Made by a program: the position numbers and the translations under genes. From positions 1,736,001 through 1,800,000 of the forward strand of contig AP023052.1 in the NCBI GenBank assembly GCA_019703815.1: a DNA stretch of 64,000 bases, given 5' to 3'. This document shows, piece by piece, positions 18,525 through 27,855 of this stretch (within the stretch, counting starts at the first letter, position 1; each line of letters begins with the position of its first letter). The notes below the pieces were generated by a model. It saw only the letters and a list, made by a program, of their open reading frames with translations. It did no database searches and was not told where the DNA came from. This stretch comes from Thaumasiovibrio occultus (GTDB lineage Bacteria > Pseudomonadota > Gammaproteobacteria > Enterobacterales > Vibrionaceae).

Positions 18525-19682
18525 TCAGCCCTCGGTAAGACGCATCGCGTTGTAGTGCTCACTCAATACATGACGCGCAACAATCACCCGCATGATTTCA
18601 TTGGTGCCTTCTAAAATTTGGTGCACTCGGGTATCGCGAAAATAACGCTCAAGCGGATACTCGCGAATGTAACCATAGCCACCAAACAGCTGCAGCGCCG
18701 CATCGCACACTTGAAAGCCAACATCCGTTGCAAAGCGCTTTGCCATCGCACAATGGGCACTGGCATCGGGCTCTTTTTCGTCTAGCTTCCACGCCGCCAA
18801 GTGCAGCAGTTGGCGCGCTGCAGCCAGTTCTGTCGCCATATCGGCCAATTTAAATTGTAGCCCTTGAAATTGCGCGAGGGGCTGACCAAACTGCGCACGT
18901 TGCTGGCAATGATCGCGCGCCAAATTCAGCGCTTGCTGCGCCGTACCAATTGAGCAGGCAGCGATATTCAAACGCCCCCCATCAAGCCCTTGCATGGCAA
19001 AACGAAAACCATCGCCCCCTTGCCCTAACCGGTGCGACATCGGTACCCGTACTTGCTCAAAAGTGACCGATCGCGTTGGCTGACTATGCCATCCCATCTT
19101 GGCTTCTTTGCGCCCGTAGCTCAGTCCTTGCGCTTTACCCTCGACCACGTACGCGCTAATGCGATCGTCTTCATCGCGTGCTATCACCACCAGCCAGTCC
19201 GCTTCACCCGCCCCCGAGGTAAACGCTTTACTGCCCGACAACAGAACATCGCCGTCGACCACAGTGGCCGATGTCACCAACGATGCCGCATCCGAGCCCG
19301 CTTCTGGCTCCGTCAGACAATAAGCGCCGAGCGCTTTACCGCTCACTAATTCAGTGGCAATTGACCGTAGTGCTTCACCGCCAAATGAGGCAATCATCCA
19401 CGTCACCATGTTGTGAATCGTCATATAGGCGGTGGTTGAGGTACACCCCATCGCCAGCGCTTCGAACGTCATCACGCTATCAAGCCGTGAAAGCCCAATG
19501 CCACCGTGATCTTGCGGTGTATAAAGCCCAAGAAACCCCATCTGCCCGGCTTGAGATAACACCTCTCGCGGGAACGTTTCATTCTCATCCCACTGAGCGG
19601 CGTTTGGCATTAACACACTTTGTGCAAACTGTCTCGCCGCCTCTTGGATCGCGGCTTGCTCTGCATTGAGTCCAAAGTCCAT
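18525..19682 (-). CDS. Acyl-CoA dehydrogenase, probably isobutyryl-CoA dehydrogenase
   Basis: A 385-residue FAD enzyme of the acyl-CoA dehydrogenase family: the FAD/substrate region reads CLTEPEAGSD, and the C-terminal catalytic Glu is in ILEGTNEIMR. Position between mmsA and the enoyl-CoA hydratase indicates isobutyryl-CoA (and perhaps 2-methylbutyryl-CoA) as substrate. ATG 19682 begins the family-typical MDFGLN; an upstream TTG would add nine residues with no ribosome-binding site. The gap to mmsA is about 36 bases. Confidence 0.88.
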   Translation of the reverse strand: MDFGLNAEQAAIQEAARQFAQSVLMPNAAQWDENETFPREVLSQAGQMGFLGLYTPQDHGGIGLSRLDSVMTFEALAMGCTSTTAYMTIHNMVTWMIASFGGEALRSIATELVSGKALGAYCLTEPEAGSDAASLVTSATVVDGDVLLSGSKAFTSGAGEADWLVVIARDEDDRISAYVVEGKAQGLSYGRKEAKMGWHSQPTRSVTFEQVRVPMSHRLGQGGDGFRFAMQGLDGGRLNIAACSIGTAQQALNLARDHCQQRAQFGQPLAQFQGLQFKLADMATELAAARQLLHLAAWKLDEKEPDASAHCAMAKRFATDVGFQVCDAALQLFGGYGYIREYPLERYFRDTRVHQILEGTNEIMRVIVARHVLSEHYNAMRLTEG

Positions 19683-19718
19683 ACTGCTAGTCTCGGCTTC
19701 GCTTAGCAAAAAAATGAG

Positions 19719-21218
19719 TTACTTCAAGGCGATGGTCATATTTACTTCGCTATCATCATCACCATCAAACCAACGTGTGGTCACGGTTTTGGTTTCGGTA
19801 TAAAACTGCACCGCTTGCTTGCCATACGTGTGTAAATCGCCATAAAAACTCTGCTTCCAGCCGGTAAATGAAAAATACGGTAGTGGCACAGGAATTGGCA
19901 CATTGATCCCCACTTGTCCCACTTCAATCCCATGCTGATAACGTCTGGCCGCCGCCCCTGACGAGGTGAAAATACTGGTGCCATTACCGCAGGGGTTGCG
20001 GTTGACGATATCAATGGCATCACTGAGGCTGGTGGTTTTCATGCTCAGCAATACCGGACCAAACACCTCTTGCTGATAAACCGTCATATCGGTCGACACG
20101 TCATCAATCAGGCTCGGCGCAAGCCAATTGCCGTTGGGACGCGAGGGATGAGAAAAACCGCGACCATCGAGGAGCAGCGACGCGCCTTCTTGCTCGGCGG
20201 TGGCGATCAGATCTTCCACTCGCTGCTTGGCTTGGGCGGAAATTAATGGGCCATAGGCGGCGTTTTCATCGCTGATCCCCGGGGTGATTTTGCTCAGCCT
20301 TGCGGCTAACTCAAGCAGCCAAGTACGGCTGTTACCGACCCAAATTACCACCGAGATAGCCATGCAGCGTTGCCCTGCTGCTCCTATCGATGCGCCGACC
20401 AAGGCATTCAACACCTCTTCTTTGTTGGCATCGGGCATCACCACCAAATGATTTTTCGCCCCGCCCAGAGCCTGTACCCGTTTCAACGCATTGCTCGCGC
20501 CGCGATAGATCGCTTGCGCCGCGCCCACCGAGCCGACAAACGACACCGCTTTAACCTCAGGATGAGTATATAAGCACTCCGCTTGCGCTTGACCGCCGTG
20601 GATCAGTTGCACCAGATTGTCCGGCGCACCGGCTTGATAAAACAGCTCGACTAACCGCACGGCAGTGAGCGGCACGCGCTCTGACGGTTTGAGCACAAAA
20701 CTATTGCCACAGGCAACGGCAAGCGGAAACATCCACAGCGGGATCATGGCGGGGAAATTAAACGGCGTGATCCCGACACACACGCCGAGCGGTTGGCGCA
20801 AGCTATAGCAATCGATCTCAGGAGCCACATTTTCCAAATGCTCTCCCATCATTAGCGAAGGCACATTAGCAGCTTGCTCCACCACTTCGATCCCGCGCCA
20901 CACATCCCCTTTGGCATCCGCCATCACTTTACCAGTCTCTTGGCTGACGATAGCGGCCAGTTCATCATGATGCTGTTTAAGCAGGGCTTGATAGCGCAGC
21001 ATTAAACGGGCGCGCTCACCAATCGGTGTTTGCCGCCATGCTAAAAACGCCTGATGCGCAGCAGCGACCGCGCGCTCGATTTCGCCGCGACTGCAAAAGG
21101 GCACCTTGGCGATGGGCGCATTGGTGGTGGGATCGACAATCTGCTGCCATCCTGTGGTCGGAGAGATCGACCACTGCCCATCAACGTAAATCGGTACCGG
21201 TTTAATAATGTCATCCAT
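19719..21218 (-). CDS. mmsA: Methylmalonate-semialdehyde dehydrogenase (acylating)
   Basis: A 499-residue aldehyde dehydrogenase. The nucleophilic Cys is in GAAGQRCMA and the NAD-binding part includes [28 protein letters not shown] is characteristic of MmsA. It turns methylmalonate semialdehyde plus CoA and NAD into propionyl-CoA, the last step of valine breakdown. GAGGAAAAG lies 5-10 bases before ATG 21218. It is the second gene of the operon, 36 bases after the thiolase. Confidence 0.94.
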   Translation of the reverse strand: MDDIIKPVPIYVDGQWSISPTTGWQQIVDPTTNAPIAKVPFCSRGEIERAVAAAHQAFLAWRQTPIGERARLMLRYQALLKQHHDELAAIVSQETGKVMADAKGDVWRGIEVVEQAANVPSLMMGEHLENVAPEIDCYSLRQPLGVCVGITPFNFPAMIPLWMFPLAVACGNSFVLKPSERVPLTAVRLVELFYQAGAPDNLVQLIHGGQAQAECLYTHPEVKAVSFVGSVGAAQAIYRGASNALKRVQALGGAKNHLVVMPDANKEEVLNALVGASIGAAGQRCMAISVVIWVGNSRTWLLELAARLSKITPGISDENAAYGPLISAQAKQRVEDLIATAEQEGASLLLDGRGFSHPSRPNGNWLAPSLIDDVSTDMTVYQQEVFGPVLLSMKTTSLSDAIDIVNRNPCGNGTSIFTSSGAAARRYQHGIEVGQVGINVPIPVPLPYFSFTGWKQSFYGDLHTYGKQAVQFYTETKTVTTRWFDGDDDSEVNMTIALK

Positions 21219-21254
21219 TGGCTTTTCCTCCCCTAAATGGCCATTGGCGATCGA

Positions 21255-22409
21255 TTACTCTGGGATTTCAATCGCGATCGCCGTTGCTTCCCCGCCGCCA
21301 ATGCACAACGCGGCGATACCGCGATGCAGCCCCTTCGCCCGCAGTGCATAAATTAATGTCACGATAATCCTAGCGCCTGTGGCACCTAATGGGTGGCCTA
21401 ATGCACATGCACCGCCATGAATGTTGACCTTCTCTGGGTTAATGCCAAGTGACATCGCAGCATGGAGCGAAACCACGGCAAAAGCTTCGTTGATCTCCCA
21501 CAAGTCCACCTCACTGGCCCGCCACCCCACTTGTAATAGCAGCTTTTCAATCGCGTAAATCGGCGCGGTTGTGAACCATTTCGGGGCGTGAGCGTACTCG
21601 CTATAGCCAATAATGTGGGCAAGCGGTACAAGATCGAGGCGTTGCCCCTGCGCCTTCGACATGATTGTTAACGCCGCTGCACCGTCCGCCATGGCGCTGG
21701 CATTGGCGGCGGTGATCAACCCCTGAGGTTTAAAAGCCGGTTTGAGTTGGGAAATACGCTCAGGTTTGAGCTTGAGAGGAATTTCATCACTGGCGAGGTG
21801 CGGCAACGGGGTAATTTCAGCATCAAAAACGCCATGTTCAACCGCGTATTGCGCCCGTGTCACCGACATCAACGCCCATTCGTCTAACTGGGCACGCTCA
21901 TAGCCCATCTCTTGCGCCAATAACTCACCAAAGTGACCCATCAAGCGGTGATCGTCGGCGTTTTCCAAACCATCGTAAAACAGGTGATCGTACAACGTTG
22001 CATGACCCATTCTCGGCGGTGTGCGATGCTGCAAATACGGCGACATCGACATACTTTCCATCCCGCCTGCCACCACTATGTCGTGGCGTCCAAGCCGGAT
22101 TTGATCGCAGCCAACCATGACCGCCATCATCCCCGAGCCGCACACTTTATTGAGAGTCGTCACCGGCACGTCTTCATCAATGCCTGCCGCGAGCGCGACT
22201 TGCCGCGCTGGCGCTTGACCGGCACCGGCTTGCAGCACCTGCCCTAAATACAGTGTATCCGGCTGCAGATCGCTCCAGTCATGCAAATGTTCGACGCATG
22301 GTGTGGCCAGCGATACCGCAGAGACCGATTGCAACGCCCCCATGTATTGCCCCAAAGGCGAACGCGTTGCAGCGGTCACCCAAATGGGTTGATGAAACAC
22401 ACTGCTCAT
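21255..22409 (-). CDS. Acetyl-CoA C-acyltransferase (thiolase)
   Basis: A 384-residue thiolase with all signatures: the acylated Cys in LNKVCGSGMMAVM, GGACALGHPLGATG, and the second Cys in LCIGGGEATA. In this setting it probably cleaves 2-methylacetoacetyl-CoA (isoleucine) or acetoacetyl-CoA. It is the first gene of the leftward operon. ATG 22409 (MSSVFHQP) has GGAG eight bases upstream and lies about 25 bases after the expected transcription start of the LiuR-type promoter; a longer frame to 22448 would run into that promoter. Confidence 0.9.
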   Translation of the reverse strand: MSSVFHQPIWVTAATRSPLGQYMGALQSVSAVSLATPCVEHLHDWSDLQPDTLYLGQVLQAGAGQAPARQVALAAGIDEDVPVTTLNKVCGSGMMAVMVGCDQIRLGRHDIVVAGGMESMSMSPYLQHRTPPRMGHATLYDHLFYDGLENADDHRLMGHFGELLAQEMGYERAQLDEWALMSVTRAQYAVEHGVFDAEITPLPHLASDEIPLKLKPERISQLKPAFKPQGLITAANASAMADGAAALTIMSKAQGQRLDLVPLAHIIGYSEYAHAPKWFTTAPIYAIEKLLLQVGWRASEVDLWEINEAFAVVSLHAAMSLGINPEKVNIHGGACALGHPLGATGARIIVTLIYALRAKGLHRGIAALCIGGGEATAIAIEIPE

Positions 22410-22438
22410 GCCAACGCTCCGTACTTGACGATACCAAA

Positions 22439-22469
22439 AGCATAGCACTAACCTTTACGTAAACGTCAA
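22439..22469 (-). promoter_or_regulatory. MerR/LiuR-type promoter and operator of the thiolase-mmsA operon
   Basis: On the minus strand a -35 TTGACG and a -10 TATGCT are 19 bases apart, the long spacer typical of promoters activated by MerR proteins. The region TTGACGTTTACGTAAA (22454-22469) contains a partial palindrome and resembles the gammaproteobacterial LiuR motif as I remember it. The liuR gene lies about 180 bases away on the other strand. Confidence 0.7.
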
Positions 22470-22649
22470 CTTGACCCCGCTAACCGCATTTCAACGTTGC
22501 GTCGTTGTCGATAACCCATTGACTGGGCTGTCACTACATCAACACAGACAAAATTTGTTGATGATAAAATGCTCGTTGTCTCGGCGCGTATACTGTGGCT
22601 GATATCGGCACAATGGGGACAAGCATCAATGACTGGAGGCGGCGTCAAA

Positions 22650-23015
22650 ATGGAGAGATTTAGGATCAGTGAGCTATCAAAAGAGTTTGATGTCTCTACT
22701 CGCAGTATCCGTTTTTATGAAGATCAAGGATTGATCAGCCCACGTCGTGAAGGCCAAACCCGTTGGTTTAGCCTTAAAGACAAAGTGCGTTTAAAGCTGA
22801 TCATTCGAGGAAAGCGATTGGGCTTTTCGCTGGCGGAAATCCGTGAGCTATTTGATTTATATGATCACCATGAAAGTCAGCAACAGCTTGAAGCTATGGT
22901 CAGTATTATCGATAAAAAACGCCAAGAGTTAGAGCTAAAACGACGGGATATCGACATTGTGATGGCGGAATTGGACGCAGCGAAAGCCCGTTGTATGGAC
23001 GCACTGGCAGAGTAA
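22650..23015 (+). CDS. liuR: MerR-family regulator of branched-chain amino acid breakdown
   Basis: A 121-residue MerR protein: the winged helix-turn-helix (residues 4-70) includes FDVSTRSIRFYEDQGLISP and is followed by a long dimerisation helix with no metal-binding Cys pattern. Its place directly before liuA and next to a LiuR-like operator points to LiuR, which responds to branched-chain acyl-CoA intermediates. ATG 22650 has GGAGG 11 bases upstream; a possible ATG at 22629 would precede that site. It likely controls both the leucine and the valine arms. Confidence 0.85.
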   Translation: MERFRISELSKEFDVSTRSIRFYEDQGLISPRREGQTRWFSLKDKVRLKLIIRGKRLGFSLAEIRELFDLYDHHESQQQLEAMVSIIDKKRQELELKRRDIDIVMAELDAAKARCMDALAE

Positions 23016-23087
23016 AGAGCGACGCGCCATTGCCAACGTATCAAGGCGAGCCCAGCAAGGCGAATCCATCAAGTTGAGGGGGTGTGT

Positions 23088-24245
23088 ATGTTTCCCTATC
23101 AGTCGCTCGATTTCGGCCTCACCGACGAGCAACGGCAAATCCAAGAAGCGGTACATGACTTCGCTGCGGCAACTATCGCCCCCATTGCCGCTTCCATTGA
23201 TGCTAACAACGCCATGCCCGCCACATTGTGGCAAGAAATGGGACGCCTCGGCGTGTTAGGGCTCACCGTTCACGAAGACTTCGGCGGGATCAATGCCGGC
23301 TATTTAGCCCATGTGCTTGCGATGGAAGAGATCAGTCGTGCCAGCGCTTCTGTCGGCCTCAGTTATGGTGCCCATTCTAATCTCTGCATTAACCAGTTAC
23401 ACCGTCACTGCAATCAAGCACAGAAAGAGCGCTTGCTGCCCGCGTTAGTCCTCGGCGACAAAGTTGGTGCGCTTGCCATGAGCGAAAGCAATGCCGGATC
23501 CGATGTAATGAGCATGCGCTTAAACGCGCAAGTGGTTGAAGGCGGTTTTGTGCTTAATGGCAGCAAAATGTGGATCACCAACGGCCCGAGTGCAGCCGTT
23601 ATTCTGGTGTACGCTCGCACTAGCGACAACGCCATTTCCGCCTTTATTGTTGAGCGTGAATTCGAGGGATTTTCCACCGCGCAAAAACTCGACAAACTGG
23701 GGATGCGCGGCTCAGACACCTGTGAGTTGGTATTTAAGGATTGCTTTGTGCCCGAAGAAAACCTGCTGGGTGAACTGCACCACGGCGACAAAATCTTAAT
23801 GGGTGGCTTGGATATTGAGCGCTTAATTTTGGCCGGTGGACCGCTTGGCATCATGCGCGCCTGTCTTGATTTGTGTTTACCTTACGTACGCCAGCGTGAA
23901 CAGTTTGGCGAGCGGATCGGTAACTTCCAACTGGTGCAAGCCAAGCTCGCCGACATGTACGCCCGCATGGTGGCGATCCGCAGTTATGTCTACACCGTCG
24001 CGCGCAATTATGACGACGGTCGAGCGCCTAAACAAGACACCGCAGGCTGCTTACTGTTAGCCGCAGAGCACGCCACCCACATGGCGCTCGATACCATTCA
24101 ACTGCTGGGCGGTAACGGCTATACCAACGAGTTTGATGCCGGACGCTTACTGCGCGACGCCAAACTGTACGAAATTGGCGCAGGGACCTCGGAAATCCGC
24201 CGCTTGATCATCGGCCGCGCGCTGGTGAGCCGTTTTGATCACTGA
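23088..24245 (+). CDS. liuA: Isovaleryl-CoA dehydrogenase
   Basis: A 385-residue acyl-CoA dehydrogenase. GLDIERLILAGGPLGIM carries the catalytic Glu in the position special to isovaleryl-CoA dehydrogenases (helix G), and the usual C-terminal Glu is replaced by Gly in EIGAGTSEI, as in that subfamily. It oxidises isovaleryl-CoA from leucine to 3-methylcrotonyl-CoA in the cytoplasm, passing electrons to ETF. GAGGGGG precedes ATG 23088; the GTG two codons upstream lies inside that site. It is followed by liuB after 47 bases. Confidence 0.93.
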   Translation: MFPYQSLDFGLTDEQRQIQEAVHDFAAATIAPIAASIDANNAMPATLWQEMGRLGVLGLTVHEDFGGINAGYLAHVLAMEEISRASASVGLSYGAHSNLCINQLHRHCNQAQKERLLPALVLGDKVGALAMSESNAGSDVMSMRLNAQVVEGGFVLNGSKMWITNGPSAAVILVYARTSDNAISAFIVEREFEGFSTAQKLDKLGMRGSDTCELVFKDCFVPEENLLGELHHGDKILMGGLDIERLILAGGPLGIMRACLDLCLPYVRQREQFGERIGNFQLVQAKLADMYARMVAIRSYVYTVARNYDDGRAPKQDTAGCLLLAAEHATHMALDTIQLLGGNGYTNEFDAGRLLRDAKLYEIGAGTSEIRRLIIGRALVSRFDH

Positions 24246-24292
24246 TGTTATCCGCGCTTTGATAAGCGTTCATCTCGTTTGAGGAGTGAGTT

Positions 24293-25918
24293 ATGGCGCG
24301 ACTACAAACTGCTCTCGATACTCAATCGTTACCTTTTAAACAGCGATGCGATGAAGTGCTGTCCGCACTGGCCGCGCTAGAGCACTACTACGTCAATTTA
24401 GCGCCCAAAACATCCTCATCGGCGACTACCCCACCGCAACGATTGTCTGCTCGCCAGCGGATTGCAGATCTTATTGATAACAACACGGAGCTGCTTGAAT
24501 TTAGCCGTCTGGCAGCGGCCGAGATGTACGACAACGCCGTGCCGTGCGCCGGGATCATCACAGGTATTGGCCAAGTGAGCGGAAAAGACGCCGTCATCAT
24601 CGCTAATGATCCCGCCGTAAAAGGCGGCAGTTACTACCCCATCACGGTAAAAAAACACCTTAGAGCATTAGAAATTGCCCTTAACGCACAACTTCCTGTC
24701 ATTTACTTGGTTGATTCTGGTGGTGCCAACTTGCCGCGCCAAGATGAAGTGTTCCCCGATCGCGAGCATTTTGGCCGCATTTTCTATTATCAAGCCCAAC
24801 TTTCCGCCGCTGGCATCGCTCAAATTGCGGTGGTATTAGGCGCTTGTACCGCAGGTGGCGCATACATACCGGCGATGTCTGATGTCGCGATCATGGTCAA
24901 ACAGCAAAGCAGTCTGTATTTGGCGGGGCCGCCGTTAGTTAAAGAAGCGATTGGCGAAGATGTCGCGGCGGAAGATCTGGGCGGCGCGGATGTTCATAAC
25001 CGTGAATCGGGCGTTGCTGACTATCTCGCCGACAACGATAGCCATGCCATCGCGCTAGCGCGCACCGCATTGACCAACACCAGCGTGATGGGCGCTAACC
25101 TTTCAGCGATGCCATCGCCGCCATACGAAAGCCAAGCTGATCGAGAGCGCCAATCCGACATAGAAAAAAGCCAAACCGCACCTTGCTATCCCAGCAGAGA
25201 ATTAAACGGCGTGATCCCGCTAGACTATCGCCAACACGCCGATTGCCGCGAAATTATTGCTCGGATCAGCGACAACTCAGAATTTGATGAGTTTAAAGCC
25301 TTGTTTGGCAAAACCCTGATCACGGGATTTTGCCGTATGAACGGCTATTTGATTGGCGTTGTTGGCAATAACGGCGTGCTGTTTGCCGATTCCGCCCTCA
25401 AAGCGACCCAGTTTATTCAGCTGTGCGATCAGCGCCGAATTCCGCTACTGTTTTTGCAAAATGTCACGGGATTTATGGTGGGTAAACAGGCCGAGGCCGC
25501 AGGCATTGCCAAGCACGGAGCGAAAATGGTGATGGCAGTCGCGAACGCCAGCGTGCCTAAAATCACCCTGATTGTGGGCGGCTCATTCGGCGCGGGCAAC
25601 TACGCTATGTGTGGCCGAGCGTACTCACCGGACTTTCTATTCTGTTGGCCGACGGCGCGGGTTGCGGTGATGGGCGGAAAGCAAGCGGCCGGTGTCATGC
25701 GCCGAGTTGGCGCAAAAACTGAGATAGCCGCCGCACTGGAAGCGCGATACGAGCAGCAAAGCCAACCTCTCTACGGCAGTGCTCGGCTTTGGGACGACGG
25801 CATTATTGCGCCCGAAAAAACCCGTGAGGTGCTCAACCGCTGTTGGGCTATTATTCACCCGCAGGCACGTCCAGAACGCACGCTGCCTGAAAGACGCAGT
25901 GGCGTCTACCGCATGTAA
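24293..25918 (+). CDS. liuB: Methylcrotonyl-CoA carboxylase, carboxyltransferase (beta) subunit
   Basis: A 541-residue carboxyltransferase of the crotonase-like AccD/PccB/MccB family. Segments such as [34 protein letters not shown] and [18 protein letters not shown] form the biotin and acyl-CoA sites. It transfers CO2 from biotin to 3-methylcrotonyl-CoA and needs the biotin carboxylase alpha subunit (LiuD), whose gene is not in this operon. A GAGGAG ribosome-binding site precedes the ATG. Confidence 0.94.
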   Translation: MARLQTALDTQSLPFKQRCDEVLSALAALEHYYVNLAPKTSSSATTPPQRLSARQRIADLIDNNTELLEFSRLAAAEMYDNAVPCAGIITGIGQVSGKDAVIIANDPAVKGGSYYPITVKKHLRALEIALNAQLPVIYLVDSGGANLPRQDEVFPDREHFGRIFYYQAQLSAAGIAQIAVVLGACTAGGAYIPAMSDVAIMVKQQSSLYLAGPPLVKEAIGEDVAAEDLGGADVHNRESGVADYLADNDSHAIALARTALTNTSVMGANLSAMPSPPYESQADRERQSDIEKSQTAPCYPSRELNGVIPLDYRQHADCREIIARISDNSEFDEFKALFGKTLITGFCRMNGYLIGVVGNNGVLFADSALKATQFIQLCDQRRIPLLFLQNVTGFMVGKQAEAAGIAKHGAKMVMAVANASVPKITLIVGGSFGAGNYAMCGRAYSPDFLFCWPTARVAVMGGKQAAGVMRRVGAKTEIAAALEARYEQQSQPLYGSARLWDDGIIAPEKTREVLNRCWAIIHPQARPERTLPERRSGVYRM

Positions 25919-25929
25919 GGAGGTGACTT

Positions 25930-26739
25930 ATGGTCACCGAATCACAGCCCTTCTCTTCGACAAACTCGCCCCTGCTTGATGAACGCCCTGAAGCTGGGGT
26001 CCGCTACATTACCCTCAACCAAGCGGCGCAGCACAATCGGCTCACCGCCCCGATGATGAAAGCGTTAATTGAAGTGTTTACCACACCGGATTGTCGCGTG
26101 CTGATCCTCGCTGCCGATGGCAAAATCTTTTGCGGCGGCGCCGATCTCAACTGGATGAAAGTGAGCGACAGCGACGAAGAAAAAGACAACACCCGTGCCA
26201 GCGAGCCAGACCAACTCGCGCACCTACTCTCCGTAATGGACAACTGTCCGGTGCCCATTGCGGTAACGGTTAAGGGCGATGTGTATGGCGGCGGTTTAGG
26301 ACTGCTGGCTTGCGCCGATATCGTCTTTAGTAACGAGCTGAGCCAATACTGCTTTAGTGAAGCGCGCCTTGGCTTGATCCCCGCGTTAATTTCGCCCTAC
26401 GTGCTGCGCGCTTGTGGGCTGCGCCAGTTAATGCCTTTATTGATCAGCGCTAGCCCCTTTTCAGCCGCTCACGCCGAGCACATCGGCTTGGTGCATGCGC
26501 TCTCCTTTGCTCCGAAAGAAGATGCGCTGCGCTGGGCAAGACAAAGCATGCTTTGCGGGCCAGAGGCCATTACCAGCATTAAACGTTTGGGGCGAAAATT
26601 GCAGCCATTAAACCCTATCGAACTTGCGCGCGTGCGCGACTATCTTGAGCAGTGCCGCCATAGCGATGAAGCGCAAGCGGGGATCGCCGCCTTTTTTGCC
26701 AAACAACCACCGCCGTGGCAGAGCCCATCCGATGACTAA
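25930..26739 (+). CDS. liuC: Methylglutaconyl-CoA hydratase
   Basis: A 269-residue crotonase-family enzyme, 11 bases after liuB, with a very strong AAGGAGG ribosome-binding site. GKIFCGGADLNWMK and VYGGGLGLLACADIV are the CoA and oxyanion-hole segments. It hydrates 3-methylglutaconyl-CoA to HMG-CoA. In related clusters liuD follows; here the stop overlaps the start of HMG-CoA lyase by 8 bases. The C-terminus is of normal length, so any loss of liuD was clean. Confidence 0.9.
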   Translation: MVTESQPFSSTNSPLLDERPEAGVRYITLNQAAQHNRLTAPMMKALIEVFTTPDCRVLILAADGKIFCGGADLNWMKVSDSDEEKDNTRASEPDQLAHLLSVMDNCPVPIAVTVKGDVYGGGLGLLACADIVFSNELSQYCFSEARLGLIPALISPYVLRACGLRQLMPLLISASPFSAAHAEHIGLVHALSFAPKEDALRWARQSMLCGPEAITSIKRLGRKLQPLNPIELARVRDYLEQCRHSDEAQAGIAAFFAKQPPPWQSPSDD

Positions 26740-27622
26740 TGCCCGCCACCACAAGCCGCTCGCTATTGATATCATTGAGGTTGGCCCTCGTGATGGACTG
26801 CAAGGGCTCGCGCCCATCAGCACCACCCAGCGCCTTGCGCTAGTTGCACTCTTGACGAAAGCCGGTCTTTCACACATCGAAGTCGGCGCGCTGGTATCAC
26901 CCCAACGGATCCCTGCGATGGCCGAGAGCGACATCGTCCTTAGCCAAGTGTTGAAGATGAAACCAGAATCGCCTTTCATTGCGTCGGTGTTGGTGCCTAA
27001 TATGCGAGGCGCAGAGCGGGCAATTGCCCTTGGCGCAAAGCATCTCGCGATCTTTACCGCCGTCAGTGACACCTTTTGCCAGAAAAACATCCACTGCTCT
27101 CTGGCACAAAGTTTGGCGCGGTTTTACCCCATTATTGAGCTAGCCAAACGCCATCAGATCACCGTCAGAGGCTACCTTTCGTGCATTACCGACTGTCCGT
27201 TTGAAGGGGCTATGTCTGCCACCAAAACCGCCAGTGTGGCGAATGCCTTGTATCAAATGGGCTGTGATGAAATCAGCTTAGGCGACACCTTAGGCAAAGC
27301 CACGCCAACAGCGATTGAGCGAGTCTTGTCGCGCGTCCTCACCGCCATTCCTGCACACGCACTCGCAGGGCACTATCACGACACCTATGGCATGGCTTTA
27401 GTGAACGTCGCACGCTCGATTGAAATGGGACTGACTCGCTTTGATACCAGTGCAGGCGGTTTGGGCGGTTGCCCCTATGCCCCGGGCGCAGCCGGCAATT
27501 TGGCCACCGAAACCTTAGCGTGGTATTGCCAACAAGAAGGCATCGCCACCGGCGTCAACGTTAACCAACTCAAAGCCGATATAACGCAGTGGAAAGCCAA
27601 CATAGGCATCACATCGTCTTAA
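26732..27622 (+). CDS. liuE: Hydroxymethylglutaryl-CoA lyase
   Basis: A 296-residue TIM-barrel lyase that splits HMG-CoA to acetoacetate and acetyl-CoA. GPRDGLQG holds the catalytic Arg and metal-binding Asp, HYHDTYGM the metal His pair, and GGLGGCPYAPGAAGN the flexible loop with the active Cys. ATG 26732 lies within the end of liuC; an upstream frame inside liuC is not needed. It is the last gene of the leucine arm. No acetoacetate CoA-transferase follows. Confidence 0.93.
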   Translation: MTNARHHKPLAIDIIEVGPRDGLQGLAPISTTQRLALVALLTKAGLSHIEVGALVSPQRIPAMAESDIVLSQVLKMKPESPFIASVLVPNMRGAERAIALGAKHLAIFTAVSDTFCQKNIHCSLAQSLARFYPIIELAKRHQITVRGYLSCITDCPFEGAMSATKTASVANALYQMGCDEISLGDTLGKATPTAIERVLSRVLTAIPAHALAGHYHDTYGMALVNVARSIEMGLTRFDTSAGGLGGCPYAPGAAGNLATETLAWYCQQEGIATGVNVNQLKADITQWKANIGITSS

Positions 27623-27855
27623 GCACTGTCAGCCATCGCTGAGCGCATCGTCTTGCGACGAAGCATTTAACGGCCGTACGCAAATCTGCCAATTTTCTCG
27701 CCATTTCTCTGCAAATTTAGCCAGTTAGCTCACAAATTTACTGCTAGCGTTTTTCCCTGTTAGGCGCAATCGCTACTCTAGCCGCCAATCAATATCTTGC
27801 GCGCGCATTCATTCCAGTCTCTCTCGCCGCAGAACATCAGCAAAAGGCTTTATCT

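Noticed and set aside
21857-22247. Several rightward frames opposite the thiolase gene
   Set aside because: The thiolase signatures on the minus strand are complete, so these are shadows.
23414-23854. A 146-codon frame opposite liuA
   Set aside because: The plus strand encodes a full isovaleryl-CoA dehydrogenase; the frame is a by-product of codon bias.
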